A stretch of 64,000 nucleotides of DNA from Geothrix campi. GTDB taxonomy: Bacteria; Acidobacteriota; Holophagae; Holophagales; Holophagaceae. Within the stretch, counting starts at the first letter, position 1. Each line of letters opens with the position of its first letter. The DNA is taken from assembly GCF_024609265.1 (NCBI RefSeq), contig NZ_JANHMP010000004.1:1-64000 (forward strand), given 5' to 3'. Made by a program: the position numbers and the translations under genes. This document shows positions 35,551 to 43,614 of this stretch, one piece after another. Below the pieces are notes generated by a model, which saw only the letters and a list, made by a program, of their open reading frames with translations, did not search any database and had not been told where the DNA came from.

Positions 35551-37464
35551 CTACCGCCTTGCGGGCCCCGCCGAATCCAGCAGTCCCACCGACACCCCAC
35601 TGGGCCGCGCGGCGTCGTGGAAGACGGTGTGGGTGGCCTTCTTGTAGTCCCCTGGTTTCGCTTCGTTGATGTTCATGAACACCTGGGGATTGCGGTCCAT
35701 GAGGGGGAACCAGGTGCTCTGGATCTGCACCATGATCCGGTGACCCTTCTTGAACGTGTGGAAGATGTCGTTCATGGACCAGGCCACGCGGGTGGGCTGG
35801 CTGGGGACGAAGGGCGCGGGCGTGGCGAGGCTGTCGCGGAACTTGCCGCGCATGACTTCGCCGCGCACCAGCTGCTGATACCCGCCCATGGGATTGGGTG
35901 TGCGGTCCCAGGGGGAGGCCCCGCCCTCCTGGAAATCGGGATTGTGGAAGTCATCCGGATAGACATCGATGAGCTTCACCACCCAGTCGGCATCGGTACC
36001 CGTGGTGGCCACGAAGAGCTCGGGTCGCAGGGGGCCCGCGAAGGTCAGGTCCGCGGCCAGGGGCTCCGTCTGGAACACCAGCACATCCGGGCGGCGGCCG
36101 GCGAAGCGCTGGTCCGCGGTCATGTAGTCCTTGGGCATGCCGATGGCGATCTGTTCGATGAAGGGCACGGGTTTGGCCGGGTCCGAGATGAAGGCATCGG
36201 CGCCGCCATCGGCGGGCGGAGGCGTGAAGGCAAGGCGGCCTCCGGGCTGGAAGTAGACCCGGGCCGGCGTGGTGGCCTTTGGTGGCCAGGTATCCAGCTG
36301 GTGCCAGCGGTTGGCGCCGGTCTCGAAGACGGTGGCCTTGGGCAGGGCGGGATTCTTCGCGTCCTTCAGGTGGTGCAGGAAGAAGGGGAAGAGCACCTCG
36401 GATTGGAACCAGGTGGAGGTGTCGGCGCCGAACTGCACGGAGCCGAGGTGGTTGCCCTGAGTGCGCTCCCAGCCGCCATGGGACCAGGGGCCCATGACCA
36501 GGTGGCTGTCCGTGGCGGGGCTTTGGCGGGCGAGGGTCTTGAACACCTGGAGGGCGCCGAAGAGGTTCTCCGCGTCGAACCAGCCGCCCACGGTGAGCAC
36601 GGCGGGCTTCACATCCTTGATCTGGGGCCGCAGGTTGCGGGCTTGCCAGAAGGCGTCGTAGTCCGGGTGGTCCAGCATCTCGTTCCAGAAGGCGACGTCT
36701 GGCGTGTACTGCCGGGTGGCACCCGTGGACCCCAGACGCAGGAACCACTCGTACCCATCCGAGGTGTTGCGACGGAAGGGCTTGCCCCAGTCCGAGGTGG
36801 GCTTGGGCCGGGGCTTGCCGAAGTTCACCATGAAGTTGAAGGCGTGAGGCAGCCAGAGCGCGCCGTTGCGGTGGAAATCATCGCCCGCGAACCAATCCAC
36901 GATAGGGGCCTGGGGCGAAACGGCCTTGAGGGCCGGATGGCCCGACAGCATGCCCACGGCGGTATAGAAGGCGGGGTAGCTGATGCCCCACTGGCCGGCC
37001 CTCCCGTTATGGCCCTCCACGTGCTTCAGCAACCAGTCCAGGGTGTCGTAGGTGTCGGTGCTCTCGTCCACGGGGGCGCCGCTGGCGGCGCGCTGGGGCC
37101 GCATGTTCACGAACTCGCCTTCGGACATCATCCGGCCCCGCACGTCCTGGTAGACGAAGATGAAGCCCTCCTTCTGGAAGGGGGCCGAGGGGCCCAGGTG
37201 CTCCGGATAGGCGTCGGCGCCGTAGGGGTACACGCTGTAGGGCGTGCGCTGGAGGAGGAAGGGATAGGTGCGGCTGGAGTCTCTCGGGGTGTAGATGGCC
37301 GTGAAGAGCTTCACCCCGTCCCGCATGGGAATCTGGACCTCACGCTTGGCGTACTGCTCCCGCACGGCGGCGGAGCCGGTCACCAGGGTCTGGGCCGGGG
37401 CGATCGCGGCGCCAAGAAGGAGGACCGGGACGAGCGCGGCACGCAGGGCGCGGATCAGGAACAT
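35551..37464 (-). CDS. CocE/NonD-type secreted X-Pro dipeptidyl-peptidase-like hydrolase
   Basis: This 637-residue alpha/beta hydrolase of the S15/CocE group has a signal peptide (MFLIRALRAALVPVLLLGAAIAPAQ). Domain 1 has IPMRDGVKLFTAIYTP, YQDVRGR and the nucleophile elbow GISYPAF (Ser). The acid and His are expected in the VMGPWSHGGW region. The C-terminal jelly-roll domain has FAGPLRPELFVATTGTDADWVVKLIDVYP. Related enzymes act on cocaine, cephalosporin side chains or N-terminal X-Pro peptides. The start at 37464 is chosen for the signal peptide; an ATG 24 bp upstream is possible. Confidence 0.88.
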   Translation of the reverse strand: MFLIRALRAALVPVLLLGAAIAPAQTLVTGSAAVREQYAKREVQIPMRDGVKLFTAIYTPRDSSRTYPFLLQRTPYSVYPYGADAYPEHLGPSAPFQKEGFIFVYQDVRGRMMSEGEFVNMRPQRAASGAPVDESTDTYDTLDWLLKHVEGHNGRAGQWGISYPAFYTAVGMLSGHPALKAVSPQAPIVDWFAGDDFHRNGALWLPHAFNFMVNFGKPRPKPTSDWGKPFRRNTSDGYEWFLRLGSTGATRQYTPDVAFWNEMLDHPDYDAFWQARNLRPQIKDVKPAVLTVGGWFDAENLFGALQVFKTLARQSPATDSHLVMGPWSHGGWERTQGNHLGSVQFGADTSTWFQSEVLFPFFLHHLKDAKNPALPKATVFETGANRWHQLDTWPPKATTPARVYFQPGGRLAFTPPPADGGADAFISDPAKPVPFIEQIAIGMPKDYMTADQRFAGRRPDVLVFQTEPLAADLTFAGPLRPELFVATTGTDADWVVKLIDVYPDDFHNPDFQEGGASPWDRTPNPMGGYQQLVRGEVMRGKFRDSLATPAPFVPSQPTRVAWSMNDIFHTFKKGHRIMVQIQSTWFPLMDRNPQVFMNINEAKPGDYKKATHTVFHDAARPSGVSVGLLDSAGPARR

Positions 37465-37638
37465 GGAGGCTCCGGGAGGATGCATCATGGTAAGCGGCAT
37501 AAGCCCCTTCTGGGGGATTCCTGTCGTTGCATCAATAAGGCCCCCGGGTGAGCAATAAACCTCGACGGGAGAAGACCCTTTTGCTGAACTGGAGGGTGCT
37601 CCCACCCGGAGCCGCGCCGTTTCCAGGGGTTCCACGCC

Positions 37639-38664
37639 ATGTTTCAGCCGACCTACCGACAACCCGCCGAGTGGGATCGCCACAGCGCCTGCTGGCTGGC
37701 CTGGCCCAGCCATGGCCACCTCTGGCAGGAGAACCTCGCCCCGGCCCGGGCGGAATGGACGGCCCTCTGCCTCGCCCTCACCGAGGCCGGCGGCGAGGCC
37801 CTGGACATCCTGGTGCAGGATGCCGCGGCCGAAGCCGAAGCGAGCGCCGCCCTGGCACCAGCACTCGGCCAGGTCCGCTTCCACCGCGTGCCGGTGGGAG
37901 ACATCTGGCTGCGGGATACCGCGCCCATCTTCGTGAAGGATGGGGCAGGCTCGCTTCAGGCCGCGTGCTTCGGGTTCAACGGCTGGGGCCGGAAGTACCT
38001 GCTGCCCGAGGACGACCGGGTGGCGGGTCGCGTGGCGGCCTTGAGCGGATGTTCCCGGCGCGATCACGCCTGGATCCTCGAGGGGGGCTCCGTGGAGGTG
38101 GACGGCGAAGGCACAGTGCTCACCACCCGCCAGTGCCTGCTGAACCCCAACCGCAATCCCGGCCTGGACCAGGCGGAGATCGAGGCGGCTCTGGCCGACG
38201 GCCTTGGAGCGGAGAAGGTGCTGTGGCTGGACGAGGGCCTGCTGAACGACCACACGGACGGCCACATCGACACCCTGGCCCGCTTCGTGGCGCCGGGCGT
38301 GGTGGTGTGCATGGAGGCCCGGGAGCCGGGCGATCCCAACGCCGCCACCCTGGATCGCCTGGCCGCGGATCTGGCAGGCTTCACCGACGCGAAGGGTCGG
38401 AAGCTCCGGGTGGTGCGCATCCCCTCGCCAGGCGTGGTGCGGGACGAGGAAGGCGAGTTCATGCCCGCCAGCTTCGTGAACTTCTACATCGGCAACCGCA
38501 GCGTGGTGGTGCCCACCTATGGCACGGCGTACGATGATGAGGCCGTGGCCGCCCTGGCGTCGCTCTTCCCGAATCATCGCGTCGTGGGCCGCTCCGCCCG
38601 CGCCATCCTCAGCGGAGGCGGCGCCTTCCACTGCATCACCCAGCAGCAGCCGGAGGTACCATGA
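37639..38664 (+). CDS. aguA: Agmatine deiminase
   Basis: This 341-residue enzyme of the peptidylarginine-deiminase fold converts agmatine to N-carbamoylputrescine. Family motifs include WDRHSACWLAWP, GDIWLRDTAPIFV, FGFNGWGRKY, ILEGGSVEVDG, NDHTDGHIDT and the catalytic Cys332 in GGGAFHCITQQ. AGGGG lies ahead of the ATG. The stop overlaps the aguB start (ATGA), so the two steps of putrescine synthesis are coupled. Confidence 0.96.
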   Translation: MFQPTYRQPAEWDRHSACWLAWPSHGHLWQENLAPARAEWTALCLALTEAGGEALDILVQDAAAEAEASAALAPALGQVRFHRVPVGDIWLRDTAPIFVKDGAGSLQAACFGFNGWGRKYLLPEDDRVAGRVAALSGCSRRDHAWILEGGSVEVDGEGTVLTTRQCLLNPNRNPGLDQAEIEAALADGLGAEKVLWLDEGLLNDHTDGHIDTLARFVAPGVVVCMEAREPGDPNAATLDRLAADLAGFTDAKGRKLRVVRIPSPGVVRDEEGEFMPASFVNFYIGNRSVVVPTYGTAYDDEAVAALASLFPNHRVVGRSARAILSGGGAFHCITQQQPEVP

Positions 38665-39530
38665 GCGAATCCAGGAGCCAGCCGGCGAACACCGTCCGCG
38701 TCGCCGCCCTCCAGTGCGCCTTCACGGACAGCCTCGAGCGGAATGTTGCCCAGGTGGAGGGCCTTGTCCGCGAGGCGGCGGCCACGGGCGCCCAGATCAT
38801 CCTGCCTTCGGAGTTGTTCGAGGGCCTCTACTTCTGCCGCGAGGAGAAGGACGCCTTCTTCGACTGGGCGAAGCCCGTCGCGGGCCATCCCACCCTCGCC
38901 AGGTTCCAGGCCCTGGCGAAGGAACTGGGCGTGGTGATCCCCGTCTCCTTCTTCGAACGGGACGGCCACGCCTTCTACAACAGCCTGGCCATGGTGGACG
39001 CCGATGGCGCCCTGCTCGGCATCTACCGCAAGAGCCACATCCCCGATGGCCCGGGCTACGAGGAGAAGTTCTACTTCCGGCCCGGCAACACCGGCTTCAA
39101 GGTGTGGCCGACCCGCTTCGGGAAGCTGGGCGTGGGCATCTGCTGGGACCAGTGGTACCCGGAGTGCGCCCGCGCCATGATGCTGCTGGGCGCGGAGATC
39201 CTGCTCTATCCCACCGCCATCGGCACCGAACCCGAGAACCCCGAGCTGGACACCAAGGATCTGTGGCAGCGGGCCATGATCGGCCACGCGGTGTCCAACG
39301 TGGTGCCCGTGGTGGCCGCCAACCGCATCGGCCTGGAAGGCGACCAGACCTTCTACGGCCACTCCTTCATTGCGAACCATCGCGGCGACAAGGTGGCAGA
39401 ACTGGGTCGCACGGACGCCGGCCTCATCACGGCGGATCTGGATCTCGATGAGATCCGCCGCAACCGGGCCTCCTTCGGCTTCTTCCGCGACCGCCGGCCG
39501 GATCTCTACGGCATCATCGCCCAGGCCTGA
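38661..39530 (+). CDS. aguB: N-carbamoylputrescine amidohydrolase
   Basis: This 289-residue nitrilase-superfamily enzyme hydrolyses N-carbamoylputrescine to putrescine, CO2 and ammonia. The catalytic triad is visible as Glu in LPSELFEGLYF, Lys in YRKSHIPDGPGY and Cys in GICWDQWYPE. It directly follows aguA, giving the two-step arginine-derived polyamine route (arginine decarboxylase is not in the window). Confidence 0.96.
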   Translation: MSESRSQPANTVRVAALQCAFTDSLERNVAQVEGLVREAAATGAQIILPSELFEGLYFCREEKDAFFDWAKPVAGHPTLARFQALAKELGVVIPVSFFERDGHAFYNSLAMVDADGALLGIYRKSHIPDGPGYEEKFYFRPGNTGFKVWPTRFGKLGVGICWDQWYPECARAMMLLGAEILLYPTAIGTEPENPELDTKDLWQRAMIGHAVSNVVPVVAANRIGLEGDQTFYGHSFIANHRGDKVAELGRTDAGLITADLDLDEIRRNRASFGFFRDRRPDLYGIIAQA

Positions 39531-39533
39531 AAT

Positions 39534-40472
39534 TCAGTTCTCGCCCAGGATGGCGGCCACGGCCGTGTAGGGATCCAGGCGGCGGTCGGCGATGGCCTGG
39601 ATGGCCGCCTCCATCCGCTCCGGCCCGGCCTGGGCCTGGGCCCGGCGCAGGGCGGCCTCGGCCAGCAGGGATTCAAAGCGCAGCCGCGCCCGCTCCCGGG
39701 CTTTCCGCGCCAGGCCACCGTGGGCCCGGAGCCAGGCGCCGTGCTCGCGCACCTGGGCCAGCAGTTCGCCCACGCCTTCGCCTCGCTGGGCCACGGTGCG
39801 GAGCACAGGCGGATCCCAGGGCCGCGTGGCCGCCATGGACTTCATGGCTGTCAGCTCCTGCTCCACCTGATCGGCGCCGTCGCGATCGGCCTTGTTGATC
39901 ACGAAGAGATCCGCGACTTCCATGATCCCGGCCTTGATGGCCTGGATCTCGTCGCCCATGCCCGGCACCAGCACCACGCAGCAGGTCTGGACGCAGCTCA
40001 CCACGTCGACCTCGTCCTGCCCCACGCCCACGGTCTCGACGATCACGGTGTCGAAGCCCGCGGCATCCAGCAGGTCGATGGCGTCCTGGGTGGCGCGCGC
40101 CAGCCCGCCCAGGGCCCCGCGGGTGGCCATGCTGCGGATGAAGATGCCCGGATCCGCGGCGATGCGCTGCATGCGGATGCGGTCGCCAAGAATGGCGCCG
40201 CCGCTGAAGGGCGAGGTGGGATCCACGGCGAGGATGCCCACTTTCCGGCCTTCGGCCCGCAGGGTTCGGGCCAGCTGGTCCGTGAGGGTGCTCTTGCCGG
40301 CCCCCGGCGGGCCTGTGATGCCGATCACCGATGCCCGGCCCAGGTGGGGCCAGAGCTGGGCCATCAGTTCCCGGGCCGCGGGGTGGCCATTTTCCATCCA
40401 GGAGATGGCCCGGCCCAGGGCCCGGGGTTCACCGCGACGCAGGGGCTCCAGGAGATCGGCGGAGGAGGACAT
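39534..40472 (-). CDS. meaB: MeaB/ArgK-type GTPase chaperone of methylmalonyl-CoA mutase
   Basis: This 312-residue G3E GTPase has the P-loop GITGPPGAGKSTL, VDPTSPFSGGAILGDRIRM, ETVGVGQDEVDV and NKADRDGAD. MeaB protects and reactivates B12-dependent methylmalonyl-CoA mutase. No mutase gene lies in the window, so the partner is elsewhere. The start at 40472 (MSSSADLLEPLRRGE) matches the family; upstream in-frame sequence is not conserved-looking. It converges on aguB with a 3-bp gap. Confidence 0.92.
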   Translation of the reverse strand: MSSSADLLEPLRRGEPRALGRAISWMENGHPAARELMAQLWPHLGRASVIGITGPPGAGKSTLTDQLARTLRAEGRKVGILAVDPTSPFSGGAILGDRIRMQRIAADPGIFIRSMATRGALGGLARATQDAIDLLDAAGFDTVIVETVGVGQDEVDVVSCVQTCCVVLVPGMGDEIQAIKAGIMEVADLFVINKADRDGADQVEQELTAMKSMAATRPWDPPVLRTVAQRGEGVGELLAQVREHGAWLRAHGGLARKARERARLRFESLLAEAALRRAQAQAGPERMEAAIQAIADRRLDPYTAVAAILGEN

Positions 40473-40585
40473 GGGCCCAGAATGCCAGAGTGGGGGCCCC
40501 TGGGCTTCCAGGACCGAAGCTCGCCGGCGGGGTCGGGTTGCGGTACCCTGAACCTTCCGGCCCTGGCCGAGTAGGACCATCAACG

Positions 40586-41002
40586 ATGATAAAAGGGCTG
40601 AAACCCTCCCATGACCCCGCCTCCGGGGAGGCCACGCCGGAGGCTGGCCCCGTCAAGGCGGCGGGCCAGGTGCCTGTTCGCCTCACCAAGCGGGCCCCCG
40701 TGGTCCCCCCGGACCCCAAGGCCCCCCGGGAGAAGATCTGCGCCGAGTGCGGTCTGCACTTCAAGGTCGAAACCGGCCAGAAGTTCTACCTCTGCCCCGA
40801 TTGCTACCGCCGCTCTTTTACCTACAAGCGGAAGGGAGGCAAGGACGCCGCCCGCGTCCTTACCCACATTACCTGCATGACCTGCGGGGCCCAGGAATAC
40901 CTGCCCTTCCTGCCCGATGATCCGGCCAAGGCCCTCTGCCGGTCCTGCTTCGCCAAGGAACGGCCGGAACCCAAGCCCGCTCCACGGCATTCCCGTTCAT
41001 GA
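40586..41002 (+). CDS. Double zinc-ribbon protein (CxxC-x14/17-CxxC)
   Basis: This 138-residue basic protein has four CxxC pairs: CAEC and CPDC separated by 14 residues, and CMTC and CRSC separated by 17. The latter spacing is the one known from the CxxC-x17-CxxC zinc-binding family found in many anaerobes and environmental bacteria. The N-terminal 45 residues are Pro-rich and unstructured. The first zinc site is followed by a basic RRSFTYKRKGGK stretch, so RNA or DNA binding is plausible. Function is unknown. Confidence 0.7.
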   Translation: MIKGLKPSHDPASGEATPEAGPVKAAGQVPVRLTKRAPVVPPDPKAPREKICAECGLHFKVETGQKFYLCPDCYRRSFTYKRKGGKDAARVLTHITCMTCGAQEYLPFLPDDPAKALCRSCFAKERPEPKPAPRHSRS

Positions 41003-41015
41003 GTCAGGAGATCTG

Positions 41016-42149
41016 ATGCGTTTCGCCATGCTGCCCTTGTTGCTCACCGCCTCCCTGCTGCCTGCTCAGGGACCTGCCAGTGCCAAGGCCGCGGCGGCGA
41101 AGACCACCCCGAAGACTGCCCCGAAGGCCGAGCCCACGTCCGAAGCTGCCCGCAGGGCCTTCCTCCAGGTGCTGGATGCCGTGGACGCCGGCTGGTTCGG
41201 CCAGCCCTACCAGGGCATCACCTCGGTGGAGATGCAGGGCACCCTCGGCGTGGCCCTCAGTGGCGCCGCCGTGAACCAGAAGGTGGACAGCCTCAGCCAG
41301 GGCCAGGTGAAGGGCAACAGCCAGGGCGGCCAGGCCAACCTGCGCCTCAAGGGCACCTACTTCGCCAACGGCGACTTCCGCACGGATCTGGCCGGGGACT
41401 TCGGCACCCTGCTGTACACCCGCCGTGGCACCCGTGGCTTCCTCTACAGCAAGGAACAGAACGCCTACACCACCCGCGTGGACCTGCCCCCCTCCGACGC
41501 ACCCCGGACCTACATGGCCTGGTTCCGCCAGACCCTGAACGACATCAAGGCCGTCTACATCGATGCTCCTACCTTCCACGCCAGCCTGGCAGGCGAGGAG
41601 ACCGCGGGCGGCCGGACCCTCCAGCGCCTCGTCTTCAACGCCCCCACCAAGCCCTGGGACGCCAAGCGACGGGAACAGAGCATGGCCCAGAGCCTCGGCT
41701 TCTGGAAGCGGGGCCGCCTGGAGATCACCGTGGACAAGGCCACGCAGATGCCGCAGCGCCTGGATTTCCGCAATGACGAGCAGGGCGTCCAGACCCGCAT
41801 GGACTTCACCTACGCGGCCGGCAACAAGCTCCAGGCCGTCAACGTCTCCAACAGCAGCCGCGGCTTCGAGGGTCCCGGCTGGCTTCGCCTCGGCTATGGC
41901 GGCGACGGCCTCATGTCGCACGTGGCCGGCGAACTGACCAGCCAGGAGAAGAAGATCTCCTTCGCCATGGATCTGGCCTGGTCCAAGACCCGCACCGCCA
42001 ACGAGCTCATCGCCATTCCCCCCGCCGGCGCCACCAAGCGCGGCCGCGAGGATATGGAGGTCCAGCTCATGGTGGGCCTCGCCTCCCGGATCTTCGACCT
42101 CCAGCGCGCCGGCCTCAACCTCCGCAGCGTCGCCATCGGCGGCAAGTAA
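41016..42149 (+). CDS. Secreted hypothetical protein (possible LolA-like fold)
   Basis: This 377-residue protein has a signal peptide (MRFAMLPLLLTASLLPAQ), an Ala/Lys/Pro-rich spacer and a long beta-rich region with repeated strands (LRLKGTYFANGDFRTDL, LEITVDKATQMPQRLDF, MDFTYAAGNKLQAVNV). The strand pattern recalls LolA/outer-membrane-lipoprotein carriers, but the similarity is only by eye. CAGGAG precedes the ATG. tRNA-Pro begins 18 bp after the stop. Confidence 0.6.
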   Translation: MRFAMLPLLLTASLLPAQGPASAKAAAAKTTPKTAPKAEPTSEAARRAFLQVLDAVDAGWFGQPYQGITSVEMQGTLGVALSGAAVNQKVDSLSQGQVKGNSQGGQANLRLKGTYFANGDFRTDLAGDFGTLLYTRRGTRGFLYSKEQNAYTTRVDLPPSDAPRTYMAWFRQTLNDIKAVYIDAPTFHASLAGEETAGGRTLQRLVFNAPTKPWDAKRREQSMAQSLGFWKRGRLEITVDKATQMPQRLDFRNDEQGVQTRMDFTYAAGNKLQAVNVSNSSRGFEGPGWLRLGYGGDGLMSHVAGELTSQEKKISFAMDLAWSKTRTANELIAIPPAGATKRGREDMEVQLMVGLASRIFDLQRAGLNLRSVAIGGK

Positions 42150-42166
42150 CGCTAGACTGGTTCCAT

Positions 42167-42243
42167 CGGAGCGTGGCGCAGCCTGGTAGCGCACCTGCTT
42201 TGGGAGCAGGGGGTCGAGAGTTCGAATCTCTCCGCTCCGACCA
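42167..42243 (+). tRNA. tRNA-Pro (anticodon TGG)
   Basis: The cloverleaf is complete. The acceptor CGGAGCG pairs with CGCTCCG, the anticodon stem CCTGC/GCAGG encloses loop TTTGGGA (anticodon TGG), and the T-arm GAGAG-TTCGAAT-CTCTC follows. CCA is encoded. It reads proline codons CCN, mainly CCA. Confidence 0.97.
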
Positions 42244-42279
42244 AGAAATAGGGGGCCGAATGGCCCCCTATTTCTTGGT
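42240..42279 (+). terminator. Hairpin overlapping the CCA end of tRNA-Pro
   Basis: An 18-bp perfect stem starts in the ACCA of the tRNA and continues through AAGAAATAGGGGGCC, with a GAAT loop and a T-rich descending arm. It can terminate transcription. Because it includes the tRNA 3' end, it may also compete with 3'-end processing. Confidence 0.65.
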
Positions 42280-42288
42280 CGGAAAAGA

Positions 42289-42545
42289 CCCGGAGAGATT
42301 CGAACTCTCGAGTGGGCTTGTGGAGGCGCCACTAGATGTGGCGCCGGAGCAAGACCGGCGGCTGGCATAGCCAGACGCAGTTCGAATCCCGCTCTGATGG
42401 GTCGACGCGAAGTACGGAGAACGGCCAGAAAGCCCTGATGGTGAAGGCATCTCGGAAGGGCGCCGGAGCAAGACCGGCGGCTGGCGAAGCCAGACGCAGT
42501 TCGAATCCCGCTCTGATGAGTCGGCGCGAAGGACGGAGATCAGCC
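42289..42545 (+). repeat. tRNA-Pro-associated structured repeats (antisense T-arm plus two 119-bp units)
   Basis: First comes an inverted copy of the tRNA-Pro T-arm (about 42291-42310, GGAGAGATTCGAACTCTCGA). A hairpin follows (42325-42345; stem GGCGCCAC/GTGGCGCC, loop TAGAT). Two direct units then start at 42340 and 42459 (period 119). Each carries GGAGCAAGACCGG, a small hairpin CTGGC-NNN-GCCAG and a T-loop-like CAGTTCGAATCC. The same module occurs after tRNA-Arg at 56045-56301. Short reading frames here are not real genes. Confidence 0.75.
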
Positions 42546-42571
42546 AAAGGCGGGACACCTGCAGCAACCCT

Positions 42572-43144
42572 TCAGGGGCGGTCGGCCTCCCCGGGGGGCG
42601 CCTGCGCTGCGGCCATGGTGTCCGGAGGTGCGCCCCGCAGGGCGCACTTCAGCAGGAAGGCCCGCTTGTCCCGGTGATACTCCTCCACGTCGTAGTCGGG
42701 AGTGGCGGCCAGGCACCACTCGGCGTACTGGTGGATGGACATGACGGGCCGGGCGGGATTCCCGGCGGCCAGGACGTCCGGGGGGATGCTCCGTGATACC
42801 ACGGACCCGGCGGCCACCACGGAGTTGGGCCCGATGGACACGCCCGGGAGGATGATGGCCCGCTGGCCGATGACGCAGTTGTCGTGGATGGTGATGTGGC
42901 CGTACTTGATCACCTTCCGATAGCGATCGAGGTGGCGGAAGACATGGGTGCCGCCGTCGTGGGTGATGAAGGACACCCCGGATCCCATGGCCACGTGGCG
43001 CCCGATGTGGACGAGATACGGTTCCGACCCGAAATCCGGGATCCCCCCCAGCTTGCAGTCGGCCGGGAGGGCGAGCCCAGCCTGCCGGAGCCACCGGAGG
43101 CGGAGCCGCACGTAGACCTTCATCAACGCATCGAAGAGGAACAT
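42572..43144 (-). CDS. WbbJ-like hexapeptide acyltransferase
   Basis: This 190-residue left-handed beta-helix transferase has hexapeptide turns around YLVHIGRHVAMGSGVSFITHDGG (likely catalytic His), ITIHDNCVIGQRAIILPGVSIGPNSVVAAGSVVSRSIPPDVLAAGNPA-type sequence and a C-terminal helical extension. It resembles O-acetyltransferases of surface-polysaccharide loci. It is divergent from the ACP-ligase cluster and may belong to the same pathway; the shared 190-bp AT-rich gap holds an inverted repeat. Confidence 0.85.
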   Translation of the reverse strand: MFLFDALMKVYVRLRLRWLRQAGLALPADCKLGGIPDFGSEPYLVHIGRHVAMGSGVSFITHDGGTHVFRHLDRYRKVIKYGHITIHDNCVIGQRAIILPGVSIGPNSVVAAGSVVSRSIPPDVLAAGNPARPVMSIHQYAEWCLAATPDYDVEEYHRDKRAFLLKCALRGAPPDTMAAAQAPPGEADRP

Positions 43145-43214
43145 GGGACCCTCAGAGTCCGGCGGAACGAAGATATGGCATATTCACGCGTGCACTCGGC
43201 GTCGAAGACGCTTT

Positions 43215-43236
43215 TTCAATATTCGAACCCATTGAA
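43215..43236. promoter_or_regulatory. Inverted repeat in the divergent promoter region
   Basis: TTCAAT-N10-ATTGAA forms two perfect 6-bp arms one helical turn and a half apart in an AT-rich stretch between the acyltransferase and ACP genes. It is a plausible operator controlling the cluster in both directions. No known regulator site is matched. Confidence 0.35.
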
Positions 43237-43333
43237 GGCCGACGAAACAAGCATATAGTTTGATGACATCCACGCCAGCAATTTATGGCACCTGTATGTC
43301 ATTAATGGCTCTGGGTGGAGGAGGACTCCGACC

Positions 43334-43603
43334 ATGATCGCGGACCTGGCTTCCATCACCCCCGATCTCCGCGAGTTCATCTCCAGGAACTTCCTCTTCA
43401 GCGACGAGGGCTTCCTTTACGGGGACGCGGCCTCCTTTCTGCAGGAGGGCATCATCGATTCCCTGGGAGTCATGGAACTGGTGACCTACGTGGAGAAGCA
43501 GTACGGCATCAGCGTGGCCGACGACGAGCTCCTGCCCAGCAATTTCGATTCTGTGAGCCAGCTGAGCGCCTACATCACCAGCAAGCTGGAGGCGCGTGTC
43601 TGA
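43334..43603 (+). CDS. Acyl carrier protein
   Basis: This 89-residue carrier protein has the phosphopantetheine attachment Ser in EGIIDSLGVMELVTYVE (the DSL motif) and four-helix spacing. GGAGGA precedes the ATG. Its dedicated ligase is the next gene. Unlike the fatty-acid ACP it is not acidic throughout and sits in no fas operon, so it probably serves a specialised acyl or aminoacyl thioester. Confidence 0.9.
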   Translation: MIADLASITPDLREFISRNFLFSDEGFLYGDAASFLQEGIIDSLGVMELVTYVEKQYGISVADDELLPSNFDSVSQLSAYITSKLEARV

Positions 43604-43614
43604 GGAGGGCCCGA

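Noticed and set aside
35551-38631. A 1026-residue minus-strand frame joined to the CocE-like hydrolase
   Set aside because: The first third is antisense to agmatine deiminase; the hydrolase begins at its signal peptide at 37464.
42167-42310. tRNA-Pro 3' end as a phage or island attachment site
   Set aside because: An att duplication would be a direct repeat; here the downstream copy is inverted and no integrase gene is near.
42268-42567. Minus-strand frames through the tRNA-Pro repeats (with SERDSNCVWL-type repeats)
   Set aside because: They arise from the T-loop-like segments of the repeats; no ribosome-binding site and no family likeness.
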